DNA from: Hofstenia miamia
Lineage: Eukaryota; Xenacoelomorpha; Acoela
Reading direction: 5' to 3'
DNA: 43,935 nucleotides
Assembly: GCA_004352715.1 (NCBI GenBank)
Contig: SCFE01000110.1
Location: 860,295 to 904,229, forward strand
The translations under genes and the position numbers were made by a program. This document shows positions 1-11,702 of the stretch, piece after piece. Position 1 is the first letter of the stretch. The number at the start of each line of letters is the position of its first letter. The notes beneath the pieces are model-generated. The model ran no database searches. It was not told the origin of the DNA and worked only from the letters and a program-made list of their open reading frames with translations.

Positions 1-234
1 GTAGTTGTAGGAGCACTAGGAGCAGTGAGTAAGAAGCATAAGAAATACTTGGAGGAGTTGGGAGTACCAAAGTAGGGAGGAGCAGTAGCACAGAAGGCAG
101 CATTGTTAGGAACAGCTAGAGTCCTGAGGAAAGCTCTCAGACTCCCTGGGAACTGGTGAGTTCCCCGAGCTGAGAGGGATACCAGCATGAAGCTGTGAGA
201 AGTAAGAATAATAATAATAATAATAATAACAATA
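1..234 (+). mobile_element. R2-like LINE 3' end, copy 1 (truncated, dead)
   Basis: This is the last part of the C-terminal domain of a non-LTR retrotransposon, followed by a short 3' UTR and an (AAT)n tail at about 204-234. It begins at the window edge with the residues VVVGALGAVSKKHKKYLEEL. It is a close relative of the copy at 5105-5702, aligning from about 5470 onward. The tryptophan codon near 73 has become a TAG stop, and a one-base insertion near 145 shifts the frame. The motif VVGALGAVSK is known to me from R2-type LINE C-termini in marine invertebrates and other animals. The family name is inference, because no reverse transcriptase remains here. Confidence 0.7.
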
Positions 235-264
235 TTTCTTATATTCCGCAGATAATTGTGAAAC

Positions 265-3000
265 AAAAATGTTATATTAAATATTGAGTTCCGGTAATTG
301 TAGATCAATGAGTTCTGTTTTTAATAATTTTCTAAAACTTGATAAACTTTTCGCACTTCTGGCATTTGCACTAACATCGTTGAACATAGAATCACCAGCA
401 ATTGAAATCGATCTTTTTGATTCAACCATATTTATGATTTTTAATTTTTATCTAGTATTGTCTCGTACCTGAATTTCAAAAATAAATAAATCATTCAAAT
501 AAGTAGGAGCCTTACTATCGACTGCTTTGAAGATTAACATATTTTATGAGATAGGAAATTTCTAACCAATGAATTTGACTGAAAATGCGACTGATATGGT
601 CCATCCTTTTCAAATCAAAACAAAGGTTACAGAATTATTTTCAATTTTTGAAGTTTCTATATTAAAATGATGTTTACTCCAAGAAAACAGGCATTACAGT
701 AGCCTAGCTTAGCAGAATTAATGTTCTGACGACTTCCGATCTTGAAGTTGTTGGTAGATCGTTTCTAAGTTTGTAATGATTTTGCAGAATAAAGTAGGAA
801 TTTTTACTTAACTGAGAAACAGGATCCTTCATTGCTAAATTCCTATAAATTAATAAACCAAGAGTGCGAACAGTTTCAGCATATAAATTTAAACTTTGAT
901 TTTCGCAAAGTGTTAGTTTCTGAAGTATTTAAAACTGTATTTAAAATTTGATGTGGACAAAATAGTAGAAGAAATAAGTCGACTATCTTCTTTAAACATC
1001 ATTTATGAGAAATGTCCATATCCTTTGAAGTTGTTGTTACAAAAAATTGTGTACCATCAGCTACATAAGATGCTTAATGGAAAGAGAATCTAGATATTTG
1101 CCTATGAAAGAACTATAAATAAAATAGGGCTTAGAAAAGAACCTTGAGGCACTCCACATATATTTTTGAACATATTAGATTTGATTTTATTTCATGAAAC
1201 TCATTGTATTCTTTCAAATATCCATTTTCAAAAATTTGAATTATATTCAATGATCTACTAAATCAAATGCTGCACTTTAATCTAAGAGTACTAGCATGGT
1301 GCATTCATTTAAAGCTTTTGTATGAATGATATCGTCTATTAATTTGCAAGTAATGTATCGGTTGAATGATCTTTTCTGTAACCAGAATGAAAACTATGTA
1401 TAATACCGTATTTTTCTAGAAAATCTACTAATTGTAGGTAACAGGCGTTTTTCTAAAAGTTTTGACATCCACGCAAATCAGCTACTGGTGTGCAACATTT
1501 AATATTATAAATATGTGAACAATTATTGTTAATTATATGTTTAATTAAGCTGAGTATTGCAATTTCAGGAAATATTCAAGATTAAATCGTAAATTTATAA
1601 CATTTGTTAACTGGATGGCAACTTTATGAAAGTATCAATGTTTTGCTTTATCCACTTTATTTAAGAAGTATCAAATCATATGATGTATCATTAAATGACA
1701 TAAAATGCTAAACATAGTTGATTCAACTAAAATGAGATGAAAATTCTTCATTAGATGAATAAGCGAAGGAATATGATAATCACATGTAGAATTGTCCTCG
1801 AACTTTGCAGAATATGCTTTAACTTTACCGTTGAAGTAATCACGAAATTCTTGAGCTGTTATCATTGTACTTTTCAATCAACTGGTAGTTTAGAATTGTT
1901 TTTAGTAAATTCAAACTTTCCACAATAATATTCCTTTTTCTTCTTTTTAATTAACTTTCCAAAAATCATTAAGTAAAGTGATATAAGATTTTCTAATAAA
2001 AGTTGATTTATTTCTCAAACATTGTTTTTCTGCTTTACGTCAATTAACACGTAACTTCTCACAATCAATATCAAACCATCTTTGACTAGAAGAGACTTTG
2101 TTTACAGACTTATTATAAATTTTAGTGCATTCAATGTTAATATGATTCCAAATTCCACTAACATCAGCAAAATTCAATGTATTTAAATTATTGAAATATT
2201 CATTTGTGAATTCAATCAAGGAATTAATATTAAATATTTTACGATATTGAATTTCACATACTTCAGCTTTTTGTGAATGAATTTATTTATATATCAAAAT
2301 GAACAGCAAAATGATCTTATAAAAATTTTATATCTTGATCAATTTAATATTGTGATTATTTGATTTCTCTTCTATATCTGTTTAATAATTTTATCTAATA
2401 TGTGACATTTACGATGTGTTGCACAATAAAAATGATAACATAAATCGAAATCAAATAATAATCTTACGAAGTCATGATAGAATTTTCATCACAACCAAAA
2501 TAATGTCTTCGCTCCTTAGAAGAATACCTTTTGAACATCTTCGAAAAGATTATTCAAAAATTCAATCTCTATATGGGAACAATAGATCAATATTAAGCAA
2601 TAAGTATTGTGCTTATCATAAACATTGAAGTTAAGAAGCTAACATCAACATTAGTTAATTGAATGTCCATTGATTTTATATATATTAGTCCTAATCCTCC
2701 ACGTCTTCCAGATACTCTTGGAATAGTGTACCATTTATAATTTTGGCCACACAATAGGTAGCCAGAAAAAAATCATTTATCAGAAACCCAAGTTTCTAAA
2801 AGAATATATACATCATTTTTTTCAATGAAATATTCGTAATATGTGTTTCTTTATCAGTAATTGAATAAGTGTTCATTAGTAAGAAATTGAAATATATAGT
2901 TTCTGAGTCAACTTGAATTCGGTTAAATAAAATTACCTTTGTCAAATAGTTTATTACTTCGAATTTTAGGATCTTCTCTGTTATAATTTTCATTTTAGAT
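265..3000 (-). mobile_element. Jockey/CR1-like LINE, decayed, near full ORF2
   Basis: Reading the minus strand in three shifting frames gives the usual order of an APE-type LINE. The endonuclease comes first: ETWVSDK near 2790 and then SGRRGGLGLIYIKS near 2720-2680. The linker WFDIDCEKLRVN follows near 2080. The reverse transcriptase has SAAFDLVDH near 1270 and a VPQGS-type motif near 1140. Its YADD active site reads YVADGTQ near 1060. The C-terminal end is ANARSAKSLSSFRKLLKTEL near 350-290. Stops and frameshifts lie throughout, so it is inactive. The clade is inferred from motif style; CR1, Jockey and related groups cannot be told apart by eye. The sequence above 3000 may be its 5' UTR or first ORF. 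Confidence 0.75.
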
Positions 3001-3647
3001 AAGCACGCAGCGTTTTAGGTAAAGTGCGTTCTATTTCAATTTCTTAAGGTGATAAATCTTTACTAATATAAATGTTATTTTGAAAATGTTTAAGGTTATA
3101 TGCTAATATTTTTCCTTGATCTCAAACAGAACGTAATTTTTTCATTATTGGTGGCTTGTATTCAGCCTTATATTTACCAACTCTCCATATATATCAACTA
3201 TTGCATTGATATCTTCATTTAGAACGCTTTGTTATAACAGCAAAATATGGGTACCTTAGAAGAAAATCTTTATTTTATAAAAGCATATGACACTGCATTC
3301 GTTAAATTCTATCCATGCTTGTTTTTTAAATATGTGTACAAGCACCACTGAACTCTGTAGTTCTCTAAATTACTTTTCTCATTAGAAGTATTTAAAAATT
3401 TCAACCATAATTTGTGTCACAATAATATTTTTGTATCTTGTCTGTTTTTTATGACAATGAATGAAATGAAAACCAGTTCAGCAGGAATTTTATAAGGACT
3501 ATTTCTATAAGGACCATATTTGGGGTCCCCCTTTAATAGCCGTTTTATAAGCAACCCTACTGTATATATAATAAAACTATAATAGTGAATTTATGAATAA
3601 GCAATGTCAGTATCTACTTTGAGAATCCTAGCATGAGCAGTGTAAAC
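3001..3647. other. Unassigned AT-rich stretch, possible LINE 5' part
   Basis: No gene is seen. Minus-strand readings of 3000-3250 are lysine-rich and broken. They could be the 5' continuation of the LINE at 265-3000, but nothing in them is diagnostic. Confidence 0.3.
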
Positions 3648-3812
3648 CAGAGCTGTAAATGGGTTGGGTTGAACCGAAACGGGTAAGTTTGGGTCACTGC
3701 TATGAGTTAAAGAAAATGGACAGGATCGGGTCGGGTCGGGTTATATATGTTGAAGTTATGATTAAGTCAAGTTGGGTCAATTTAAATATAAATCGGGTCA
3801 TACATATTTTAA
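3648..3812 (+). repeat. hAT-like element end with GGGTY subterminal repeats
   Basis: The stretch opens with CAGAGCTGTAAATGGG, which resembles the CAG-starting terminal repeats of hAT transposons. It then carries many GGGTT and GGGTC units: near 3660-3690, the run GGATCGGGTCGGGTCGGGTT at 3723-3742, and further units near 3775 and 3794. Short repeated subterminal motifs are known in hAT elements, where they bind transposase. The opposite end was not found, so it may be a solo end or a truncated element. Confidence 0.4.
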
Positions 3813-4114
3813 TAAAAAACGTTAAATTTAGTAAATTGAATAATTGACATGCAAAATGATGCCAATTTATACTCGAATGCCATGAGGCAACAGCAGGGCT
3901 TTTCAAGAAATAATTGGAAATGCATAGAGAATATTTTTCTTATGAAATTCGTTGCAATATTAAGAAATGCAAGTTTAAGAAATTGATAATAATTCGAAAC
4001 TGTTGAAAAACTCATGTTTCTGAAAACCAATGAACATTTAGTGAAAGTTAATATTATATGGATCAGGACAGAATGTTGATAATTCCATAATGGCAAAGTC
4101 CATTTTTTCGACCC

Positions 4115-4234
4115 GTTCACAACTTTGTTGAGGACATGTAAAGTAGTGTACAGACAACTTTGCGCACAACTTTCTTGATTTAATGAGGCGCACAAGAAAA
4201 GTTGTTTGTACGCGATTCCGACTTTGTTGTGAAC
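4115..4234. repeat. Interrupted inverted repeat
   Basis: The outer arms GTTCACAAC (4115-4123) and GTTGTGAAC (4226-4234) are exact inverses. The inner arms at 4148-4160 and 4199-4211 match at 12 of 13 positions. GCGCACAA also occurs twice directly near 4162 and 4189. It looks like a small foldback element or the remains of one. Confidence 0.4.
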
Positions 4235-4559
4235 TTTTAATTCCTAATTTATTAGGATTTTGTCATTTCTCACAGAGAAAGAATTTAACCGCGCATTATT
4301 ATTTACATAACTCATTAAAAGTACGCAAGATCCTTTCAAGCGAGGTGTTCTTTCTTAAGTATGATTATTTGTATTGTTTGTAGATCAAGTTCTAAGCAGA
4401 AAGAAAAAGTTGTAATAATCATAACACTTTGAATGTCTATTTGACAATAAACACAGAAACAGGTGACAAAAATCAATATAAAAAATGAAAATCGACACAA
4501 ATACAATTTACAAAAGTAACAGTAACTAACAATATTAACTAGGCCTAATCCATGTGCTC

Positions 4560-5000
4560 ATTTGCATAACATTAGGGAATAAACATTGCTTATTGAATAC
4601 ATTCTCTTTAAGTAGTTTTTTGAATAGTTCTTTCTTATTTGTAGATTTAATACTATATGGAAGCTTGTTCCACATTGTTGAAGTTTCATAGCAAATAGAT
4701 TATCCCAATAACTACATCGATTTAGCATTTTATTTATGAAGGTGTGATTACGATTGTTGTATTTAATAAAGTCTTTGAAATTTTTATATGACGGATTCTT
4801 CTTTTTATTTTCAAAAAGTTGTTAACGAAAGGTAGTGAATCATGAAACATGAATGTCTTGTAGTTTTTTTCGATTTGAATTTCATGATCTAAGTTATTCC
4901 ATATCTTAGTTGCTGTGTGGTGAAAGCTATTATAATGTATATCTAAGTGTAGGAATTTTTGAGAGCTTTCATTAAATTTAATATACAGTTTTAAAAAAAT
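4560..5000 (-). mobile_element. LINE C-terminal fragments, two modules
   Basis: The minus strand reads TATKIWNNLDHEIQIEKN near 4925-4870, then FKDFIKYNNRNHTFINKML near 4780-4720. After a frameshift it reads TMWNKLPYSIKSTNKKELF near 4680-4620. The pattern W-N-x-L-P followed by a lysine-rich helix is the usual end of a CR1/Jockey/RTE-type LINE polyprotein. Two such modules follow one another, so either two copies are joined or one has an internal duplication. No reverse transcriptase core is present. Confidence 0.5.
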
Positions 5001-5104
5001 CGCAAGTTGACCAAATTTGAATTTATTAATTGTTTGTAATATGTATTTGATATATTTCTAAGATGATAAAGATATCTAACACCAGATGCCATTTTTTTTA
5101 ATTT

Positions 5105-5702
5105 TTGAAATTAAGAATGAGTATATGTTCAGGCATGAAAAGGTGGGATGAATGGTACTTCGGATCTTTAGCATGCAGCATGGGTTAGAAGCAGGAGACA
5201 AGTGGTATGAGCACAAGCCACAGTGAGTCATAGAGAATGAAAAGTTTAAGAAACAGTGGGACTTCAACATACAGACGAGCAAAGTGATAGAAACACGGAG
5301 GCCAGACATAGTAGTGGTAGACAAAGAGAAAAGATTAGGAACAGTGATAGACACAGCAGTACCAAATTACAGAATTGTAGAAAGCAAGGAGAAAGAGAAG
5401 ATAGACAAAGGTGGGGAGTTGGCAGAGGAAATAGAAAGGCTGTGGAAGTTAAAGAAAGTTGAAGTAGTCCCGGTAGTTGTAGGAGCACTAGGAGCAGTGA
5501 GTAAGAAGCATATGAGATACTTGGAGGAGTTGGGAGTACCAAAGTGGGGAGGAGCAGTAGCACAGAAGGCAGCATTGTTAGGAAAAGCTAGAATTCTGAG
5601 GAAAGTTCTCAGACACTTGGGAAGTGGTGAGTTCCCTGAGCTGAGAGGTATACCACCATGAAGCTGTGAGAAGTGAGAATAATAATAATGATAATGATGT
5701 GC
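5105..5702 (+). pseudogene. R2-like LINE C-terminal region, copy 2, with AAT tail
   Basis: One frame can be followed from about 5119 to the TGA at 5659-5661. It reads RHEKVG, a TGA where tryptophan is expected (about 5149), MVLRIFSMQHGLEAGDKWYE, a second TGA at 5224, then KKQWDFNIQTSKVIETRRPD and IVVVDKEKRLGTVIDTAVP. It ends with VVVGALGAVSKK and QKAALLGKARILRKVL. The RRPDIVVVDK and VVVGALG blocks are typical of the endonuclease-side C-terminus of R2-like LINEs. The 3' UTR is very short and ends in AAT-rich repeats near 5677-5698. The 5' side is truncated, as is usual for target-primed insertions. The longest stop-free part is about 145 codons. Confidence 0.75.
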
Positions 5703-7269
5703 TATTGCATACATCTGTTGCTGAGTTTATTGGCAATTGTCTTTGAAGAAAATTATGGCATGTTTCTATGTGTCTTATGTTGCATTCTCAAAGAAAATTA
5801 AGAGGCCATAAGCATGAAAGATATAGTTCTAGCATGCTTAGCAACAATTTTAAATGCCTATTAACCTACTTTTTTCACATTAAACAAATGTCTAGTAAAT
5901 GTAAGCAATTCAAAGGATTAAAAATATGGAGGACCAAATATCACCAAGTGCATTATTTAAATTAACTGCAACTATGCTGTGCAGTACAAAGGTAAAAATA
6001 AATGTAGGCACTGAGGTGTGATTAGCTTTCTCACAGTGTTGTAGTCTGCCACAATCCACTATGGAGGAATGCTCAGACCTTTATTCTGCATAAGGTCTCT
6101 CAACTTCTGTTCTTAGAATGCAAATTTATTTAGGGAGTCATTATCTAGGCCTGGATGGCCTTTTCTCATTTCTCTTCTTCTATTATCTTCCAATAAATAC
6201 TCACAATTTTAGGATCTCTAACTCAGTGAATTTGCAATGAAAATCCTAAATATTTTAACTCATTCTAATTCAAATTAAAAACTATTTATAAATGTAGAAA
6301 AAAACTATTATTTATGTTGTAGTTTCTTTATCAATTGCAAATAAATATTCTAGGACTTGAAAAGGTATTGAAGTTTTAACCATGGTTTTCTATTTTAAAA
6401 ATACTTACAAAACTCAATCTAATACTACATTCTTAAAAATAATGCTTGAAGTAAATACTTCTCAAGTATTAATTTCTAGCTCAATAAACAATTTATATCA
6501 GAGTTCTATTATCTCAGCTCATGTAAATAAATGATAAACAAAAGGCATATAATTGCTGTGCATTCATGTTCACCAATGGCATAATATATTTGCAGGGTGT
6601 TATTATTATGTTCATGTATGAAATGAAATGATCAAATTAAAGCTCTTATTCCCTACACTTAATTTTAGCCATAACCTAAAGTGACCACAATTTGGGCTGT
6701 CACTGTTAAGGAGCTATTTATTGCCCCAGACCCAGGGCAGTTTCCTCCCAAATTACCACCAGATCTTAAGGTGAAATTATCAAACTAAAATCCATGAAGA
6801 AATCTAAAAGGGGTTAGCATATAAATACATCAGAGAAGACCAAACACATTTAGAGTAAGACAAATTATATAGTGCATTTGCTACACATTTCTCAAGTATT
6901 TATTAAGGCTTAGTAAATTATTATCTGCTTAATGTTTAAAACTTGCACATGATTTCCCTTGCAAAATTAAATGAGCAATTACATGTAGGTTTGATTCAAG
7001 GGGACAAATCATAAATTGATTGAATTAACTGCACTCAAAAACAGACCAATTCATTTAAAAGAAATTGATATAAATTAATAGCATCAAATTACAAATTAAG
7101 GCATCAAGATGAAATGACTCTAATTTCTGAGTGACAGAATAATCAAAGAATAAAATGAAAAAAACAGAGGCACTGAGTGACTCTACATTACTACTTAATC
7201 AACACTTTAAAAATAAATATTGACATTGTTAGAAATTTGCACACATATACCAGGATAACAATTTAAGGG
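5703..7269. other. No gene seen
   Basis: AT-rich single-copy-looking DNA. Short reading frames exist, for example 5768-5965, but show no coding character or recognisable motif. Confidence 0.5.
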
Positions 7270-7545
7270 CTAAACAACATTGTTTTGTGTTGCTATATGG
7301 TTGTTTTATGTATCAAAAACAATGTTTTTTTAACATTGAAATGGTACCATTTCATAAGTCAAAACAATGTTGCTTCAACAATGTCACCTTAGGTTGCTTT
7401 TGGTTGTCTTCATGAATAAAAAAGCAATATTTTAAGATCATAACAACATTGTTTTATTTTGTCACATAATGCTTTAAGCATTACTTTTATATGCAAAATA
7501 ACATTTTATATTGCTAAACAGTTCAAACATTGCTGCTTAAGCAAG
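7270..7545. repeat. Cluster of AACATTGTT/AACAATGTT motifs
   Basis: Within about 280 bases the 9-mer AACAATGTT, its inverse AACATTGTT or one-off variants occur at about 7276, 7318, 7332, 7363, 7377, 7445 and 7530. A perfect 18-bp palindrome, TGAAATGGTACCATTTCA, sits in the middle at 7337-7354. The spacing is irregular, so it is not a simple tandem array. It could be a diverged foldback element. Confidence 0.4.
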
Positions 7546-8064
7546 CACAACCATTATCTTTCAGATACTGTCAAACATATTTAATACAAACATTTGTTAA
7601 AAATTTAAATGAAGGTCTTGTATATAAAAGATAACAATGAGCATAAAAATCTTCCAAATTTAACAAAAACTTAAAAATCTAACATTAAGTACAATTTTGA
7701 AATAGTACTTTCTTAAATTGTGAAAAATATCTTCTGCTCAAATGTAACTATTGTATTTAACAGTGTCAAAATATTCAAGAATAAATTATTTTGAAAATCA
7801 ATTAACAGGCTATCCAATTAAAATTGGAATTGGCAGCTTTTCCAATCATTTAATTGCAATTAATTGCAATTAATGGCTTTCATTCTAAGTGATTATGTAA
7901 AATGAAGTGTATTATAATTCACTGAACAAATGATTTTTAAACAAATACATGAACTTTTTTCAAAAAACGAAAATTTTAAGAAACAAAAATTCAACAAAAA
8001 GCACAACATGACTAAGCAAATATAAACTAAGTTTCTTGATCAGCATCTCCCAGTGGATTTATTC

Positions 8065-8790
8065 CACAGAAAGGAATTAACTTTCAAAAAAAGCTGATTC
8101 TCCAATTTCATTGTAGAATTCTCTGTCTTAAGTCAGTGAAACAAAAACCTGCTGAGATGAAAAAGTGCTCAGCCAAGTTAGACAAAGCACATATTAATCT
8201 GGAATCAGCATAGACAGAATTTGGTGACACAGTATTTCACTTTTTCAACAGGTTTGTGCAAAGTCTTCTCCTCTTACTTCATTATTTAGTTATGTCATCA
8301 CAATTCTGAGTTTTTGCTAAGGCTTACTTCTCCACCAGAATCAGACTATTACTATCAAGTGACTGCAGTTTCACTACTCCATTTTCAAAATTTGGTAAGT
8401 GAATAATGCTGGCAGCAGGCAACAAATACTTGCCCATCTCTGGGTACAGGGATGTGATACCATCAAACAGAGTGTGAACATGAGCAAGAGAGATGTTGTT
8501 TCTTTGAAGCATCTTTGTGACTGACTGAAATTTCTGCATCTACTAAAAAGTTTCCATTAGTATCTTGCTTTCTCTTGCTGAGAAAAAGATATCTGTCAGC
8601 TCATTGTAATGTTCAAACTGGAGGAAGAAATGGTTTAAACAAAAAGTACCATTTAACCATAGCACCACAAGAGGATCTCCACTTGTCATCTTTGGATTTT
8701 GTAAAACATTTCAATACAAGTGACAAGGGCATTACTACTACTGTTTGTGTCAAAAAGATGCTGTATGAAAAAACCTACTTTTGATTTACC
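8065..8790 (-). pseudogene. hAT transposase C-terminal remnant
   Basis: The minus-strand open frame 8539-8324 encodes 71 residues, including LAHVHTLFDGITSLYPEMGK and FENGVVKLQSLDSNSL. Downstream, near 8215-8125, the strand reads YADSRLICALSNLAEHFF then SAGFCFTDLRQR. This matches the hAT C-terminal dimerisation pattern (Y-x-D, PTSN, ERLFS-x-AG, R-x-R). The PTSN and ERLFS blocks are altered (ALSN, EHFFI) and stop codons follow. The weaker upstream part near 8790-8560 reads KSKDDKWRSSCGAMVKWYF. The DDE catalytic core cannot be recognised. It is a dead transposase; the family call rests mainly on the dimerisation motif. Confidence 0.6.
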
Positions 8791-8863
8791 TACACTTAAT
8801 CTGGAAAAAACAAGTAATGAGTCAATTATCAAGTATGCATTACACACTGCACAGGGAAACAAC

Positions 8864-8865
<2 letters not shown>

Positions 8866-8897
<32 letters not shown>
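8866..8897. repeat. (TA)n microsatellite
   Basis: An uninterrupted TA dinucleotide run inside the candidate hAT element. Confidence 0.9.
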
Positions 8898-8899
<2 letters not shown>

Positions 8900-9006
8900 A
8901 GCCTGATTACTTGCCATTAATTGGATTTAAAAAAATTAATTATTTGAAATAGGTCAAGACTTGCAATCAAAAAATTGCTCTGAATTATTTGCAATTAATT
9001 GGCCTA

Positions 9007-10602
9007 CAATTAATTAGTTCCAACAACTGGTGGAAACATGAAAGGCTTGATGTTGGGCCTTCTTTAGGAGTAAAAGTTGACAGAAGTGTAAAAAATTCTT
9101 CCAAAATTCTCCCCACAAGAGATCATTTTTCTATAGCTGCAAATGAAAAATACTGCTTTAGATAGCCATTTATAGCCATTAATCAGAGAACCCACACTAT
9201 TCATAAAGTGAAGAATACACACAGTTGTATGTCAGAGAAAAAATTAAAAGATAAATATGTAGTAAGCTTACACACACACACATTTAGAAGTATGGGGTGT
9301 CATTTCAGCAATGATTCCAAGAAAAATGAGTCTTGCTACATAGTTAGTGTATCATAAAATGAGTGTAGCATTTTTCAAATTTATCAACAATTATTGTTTT
9401 CGTTCAATAAATCGAACATTAATCTCCGTGGCACTAAAGTAGAACATCTGATGTAGTTGACTGCTAACATTACATGATTTCATTGTGGTTTTCAAAATGT
9501 CTAATATCATAAAAAGTGTGATGCCATCTTTCGTACAGCAAACGTCACATTTACTATGACAACAGCTTGAACCTGATTGGTTCATTTACAGCACACGTTT
9601 ATAATGTAGTAATAGTAAATTCAAAATTTCAACTTGAAAATGACATGCTACATAATTTCACCGAAAAAAAATCTCACAGAATAATACTATTACAATGAAA
9701 CTATATGAAATTTCGAAAATATTTATACTTGCCTCTACATTCGGGTAAGGTAATGGCTTCGTCAGGCGCTCGCCACTAGCCCTAATCTTAATAAGAATTT
9801 AGCCATAATACTAATAAAAAATTTGATTATTAACCTAATTTTGAAAGCAAACTTTTATAAACTTAAGGGTCGATACATATAAGTTTAAGAAATTGAAAAA
9901 TTTTTCAAAAATGTATTACGTAGCTCCAATGTGGTTTGAGATTTTTCGGTGAGATTTGCTGACAACAAAGGAATGATATTGGAAAAGTAGAATGTGTTAG
10001 CAATTTCAAAAAATAGATAATGTAAGACATACGTAAAATATAGCAAAAATATCCATGTAAGTATGGTAGAATGCAAATTATGTATATTTTGCTAAATTGG
10101 TTGATAATGTTAATAAAATTAGTGAATTTCATCATTAATTTATAATAGCAGAACGATATGAATTTGTAATTCTAATCAATGTGCTGTAAACTTTTTGTAA
10201 CATTCGCTTTTAAAAGCTTAGTAACTCCCTTTGCGTAACATTTTGCACATAAATACCTTTGGGCTTGGATGCGTTTACAATATAAAAACATCTTCATTAA
10301 TTTGCTTAACTTGCGGTATTTAATTTTAGGTTGCTACTGCATAAGTTTATATTTATGATTTTAGATCATTTTGATTTTTTTTTGTTCTGTAAAAACAGCT
10401 TTGTTAATTAAATTTGCTAAAGTTAATTATTAATATTAGAGTGAACTATTATTAGTTCAGCAGCTATATTTAATTTTATTGACTGGTTACTCTCTTTAAG
10501 CACTATTAGTAGTGATTCAATTGCATTTTGATATTTGTTGAAGTTTTTAGTGCAAAGATTTATTTAATATTCAAGTCAGCTGAGTATTGTCCTACTAATG
10601 TT
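9007..10602. other. No gene seen
   Basis: AT-rich DNA with a short CA run near 9272-9282. The minus-strand frame 9585-9391 (64 codons, cysteine-rich start NQSGSSCCHSKCDVCC) has no recognisable relative and no supporting context. Confidence 0.4.
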
Positions 10603-11602
10603 NNNNNNNNNNNNNNNNNNNNNNNNNNNNNNNNNNNNNNNNNNNNNNNNNNNNNNNNNNNNNNNNNNNNNNNNNNNNNNNNNNNNNNNNNNNNNNNNNN
10701 NNNNNNNNNNNNNNNNNNNNNNNNNNNNNNNNNNNNNNNNNNNNNNNNNNNNNNNNNNNNNNNNNNNNNNNNNNNNNNNNNNNNNNNNNNNNNNNNNNNN
10801 NNNNNNNNNNNNNNNNNNNNNNNNNNNNNNNNNNNNNNNNNNNNNNNNNNNNNNNNNNNNNNNNNNNNNNNNNNNNNNNNNNNNNNNNNNNNNNNNNNNN
10901 NNNNNNNNNNNNNNNNNNNNNNNNNNNNNNNNNNNNNNNNNNNNNNNNNNNNNNNNNNNNNNNNNNNNNNNNNNNNNNNNNNNNNNNNNNNNNNNNNNNN
11001 NNNNNNNNNNNNNNNNNNNNNNNNNNNNNNNNNNNNNNNNNNNNNNNNNNNNNNNNNNNNNNNNNNNNNNNNNNNNNNNNNNNNNNNNNNNNNNNNNNNN
11101 NNNNNNNNNNNNNNNNNNNNNNNNNNNNNNNNNNNNNNNNNNNNNNNNNNNNNNNNNNNNNNNNNNNNNNNNNNNNNNNNNNNNNNNNNNNNNNNNNNNN
11201 NNNNNNNNNNNNNNNNNNNNNNNNNNNNNNNNNNNNNNNNNNNNNNNNNNNNNNNNNNNNNNNNNNNNNNNNNNNNNNNNNNNNNNNNNNNNNNNNNNNN
11301 NNNNNNNNNNNNNNNNNNNNNNNNNNNNNNNNNNNNNNNNNNNNNNNNNNNNNNNNNNNNNNNNNNNNNNNNNNNNNNNNNNNNNNNNNNNNNNNNNNNN
11401 NNNNNNNNNNNNNNNNNNNNNNNNNNNNNNNNNNNNNNNNNNNNNNNNNNNNNNNNNNNNNNNNNNNNNNNNNNNNNNNNNNNNNNNNNNNNNNNNNNNN
11501 NNNNNNNNNNNNNNNNNNNNNNNNNNNNNNNNNNNNNNNNNNNNNNNNNNNNNNNNNNNNNNNNNNNNNNNNNNNNNNNNNNNNNNNNNNNNNNNNNNNN
11601 NN
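10603..11602. other. Assembly gap, 1000 N
   Basis: Exactly 1000 N, so probably a gap of set or rounded length. The right flank is a (TA)n tract (11,603-11,629). Any reading frame crossing it is meaningless. Confidence 0.98.
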
Positions 11603-11702
11603 TATATATATATATATATATATATATATCACAAAAATGACAAAAGTACACTGCTCTGTAAATAACTAGTCTATCATTATGATGCAAATTGTTTCATTAA
11701 AC

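Larger units (their letters stand above)
7806..9006 (-). mobile_element. Candidate 1.2-kb hAT element with terminal direct repeats
   Basis: The left end starts CAGGC at 7806 and the right end finishes GGCCTA at 9006. CAATTAA lies directly outside both ends (7799-7805 and 9007-9013) and could be a target-site duplication. Both subterminal zones are rich in CAATTAATTGCAATT-type sequence. A decayed hAT transposase on the minus strand lies inside. CAATTAA is a frequent word in this AT-rich area, so the borders are less certain than the transposase. A (TA)n tract near the right end is internal to the element. Confidence 0.45.

Noticed and set aside
3809-4195. 128-codon minus-strand frame
   Set aside because: No motif and no protein-like composition; it overlaps the interrupted inverted repeat and is likely chance.
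5264-5714. Minus-strand and second plus-strand frames of 68-115 codons
   Set aside because: They are shadows of the R2-like frame, which carries the recognisable motifs.
9391-9585. Cysteine-rich 64-codon minus frame
   Set aside because: Short, with no homologue recognised and no splice or promoter context.
10528-11687. Reading frames of 345-375 codons on both strands
   Set aside because: They are N translated as X, bounded by (TA)n; no coding sequence is present. The same holds for frames over the gaps at 13,982, 30,635 and 41,450.
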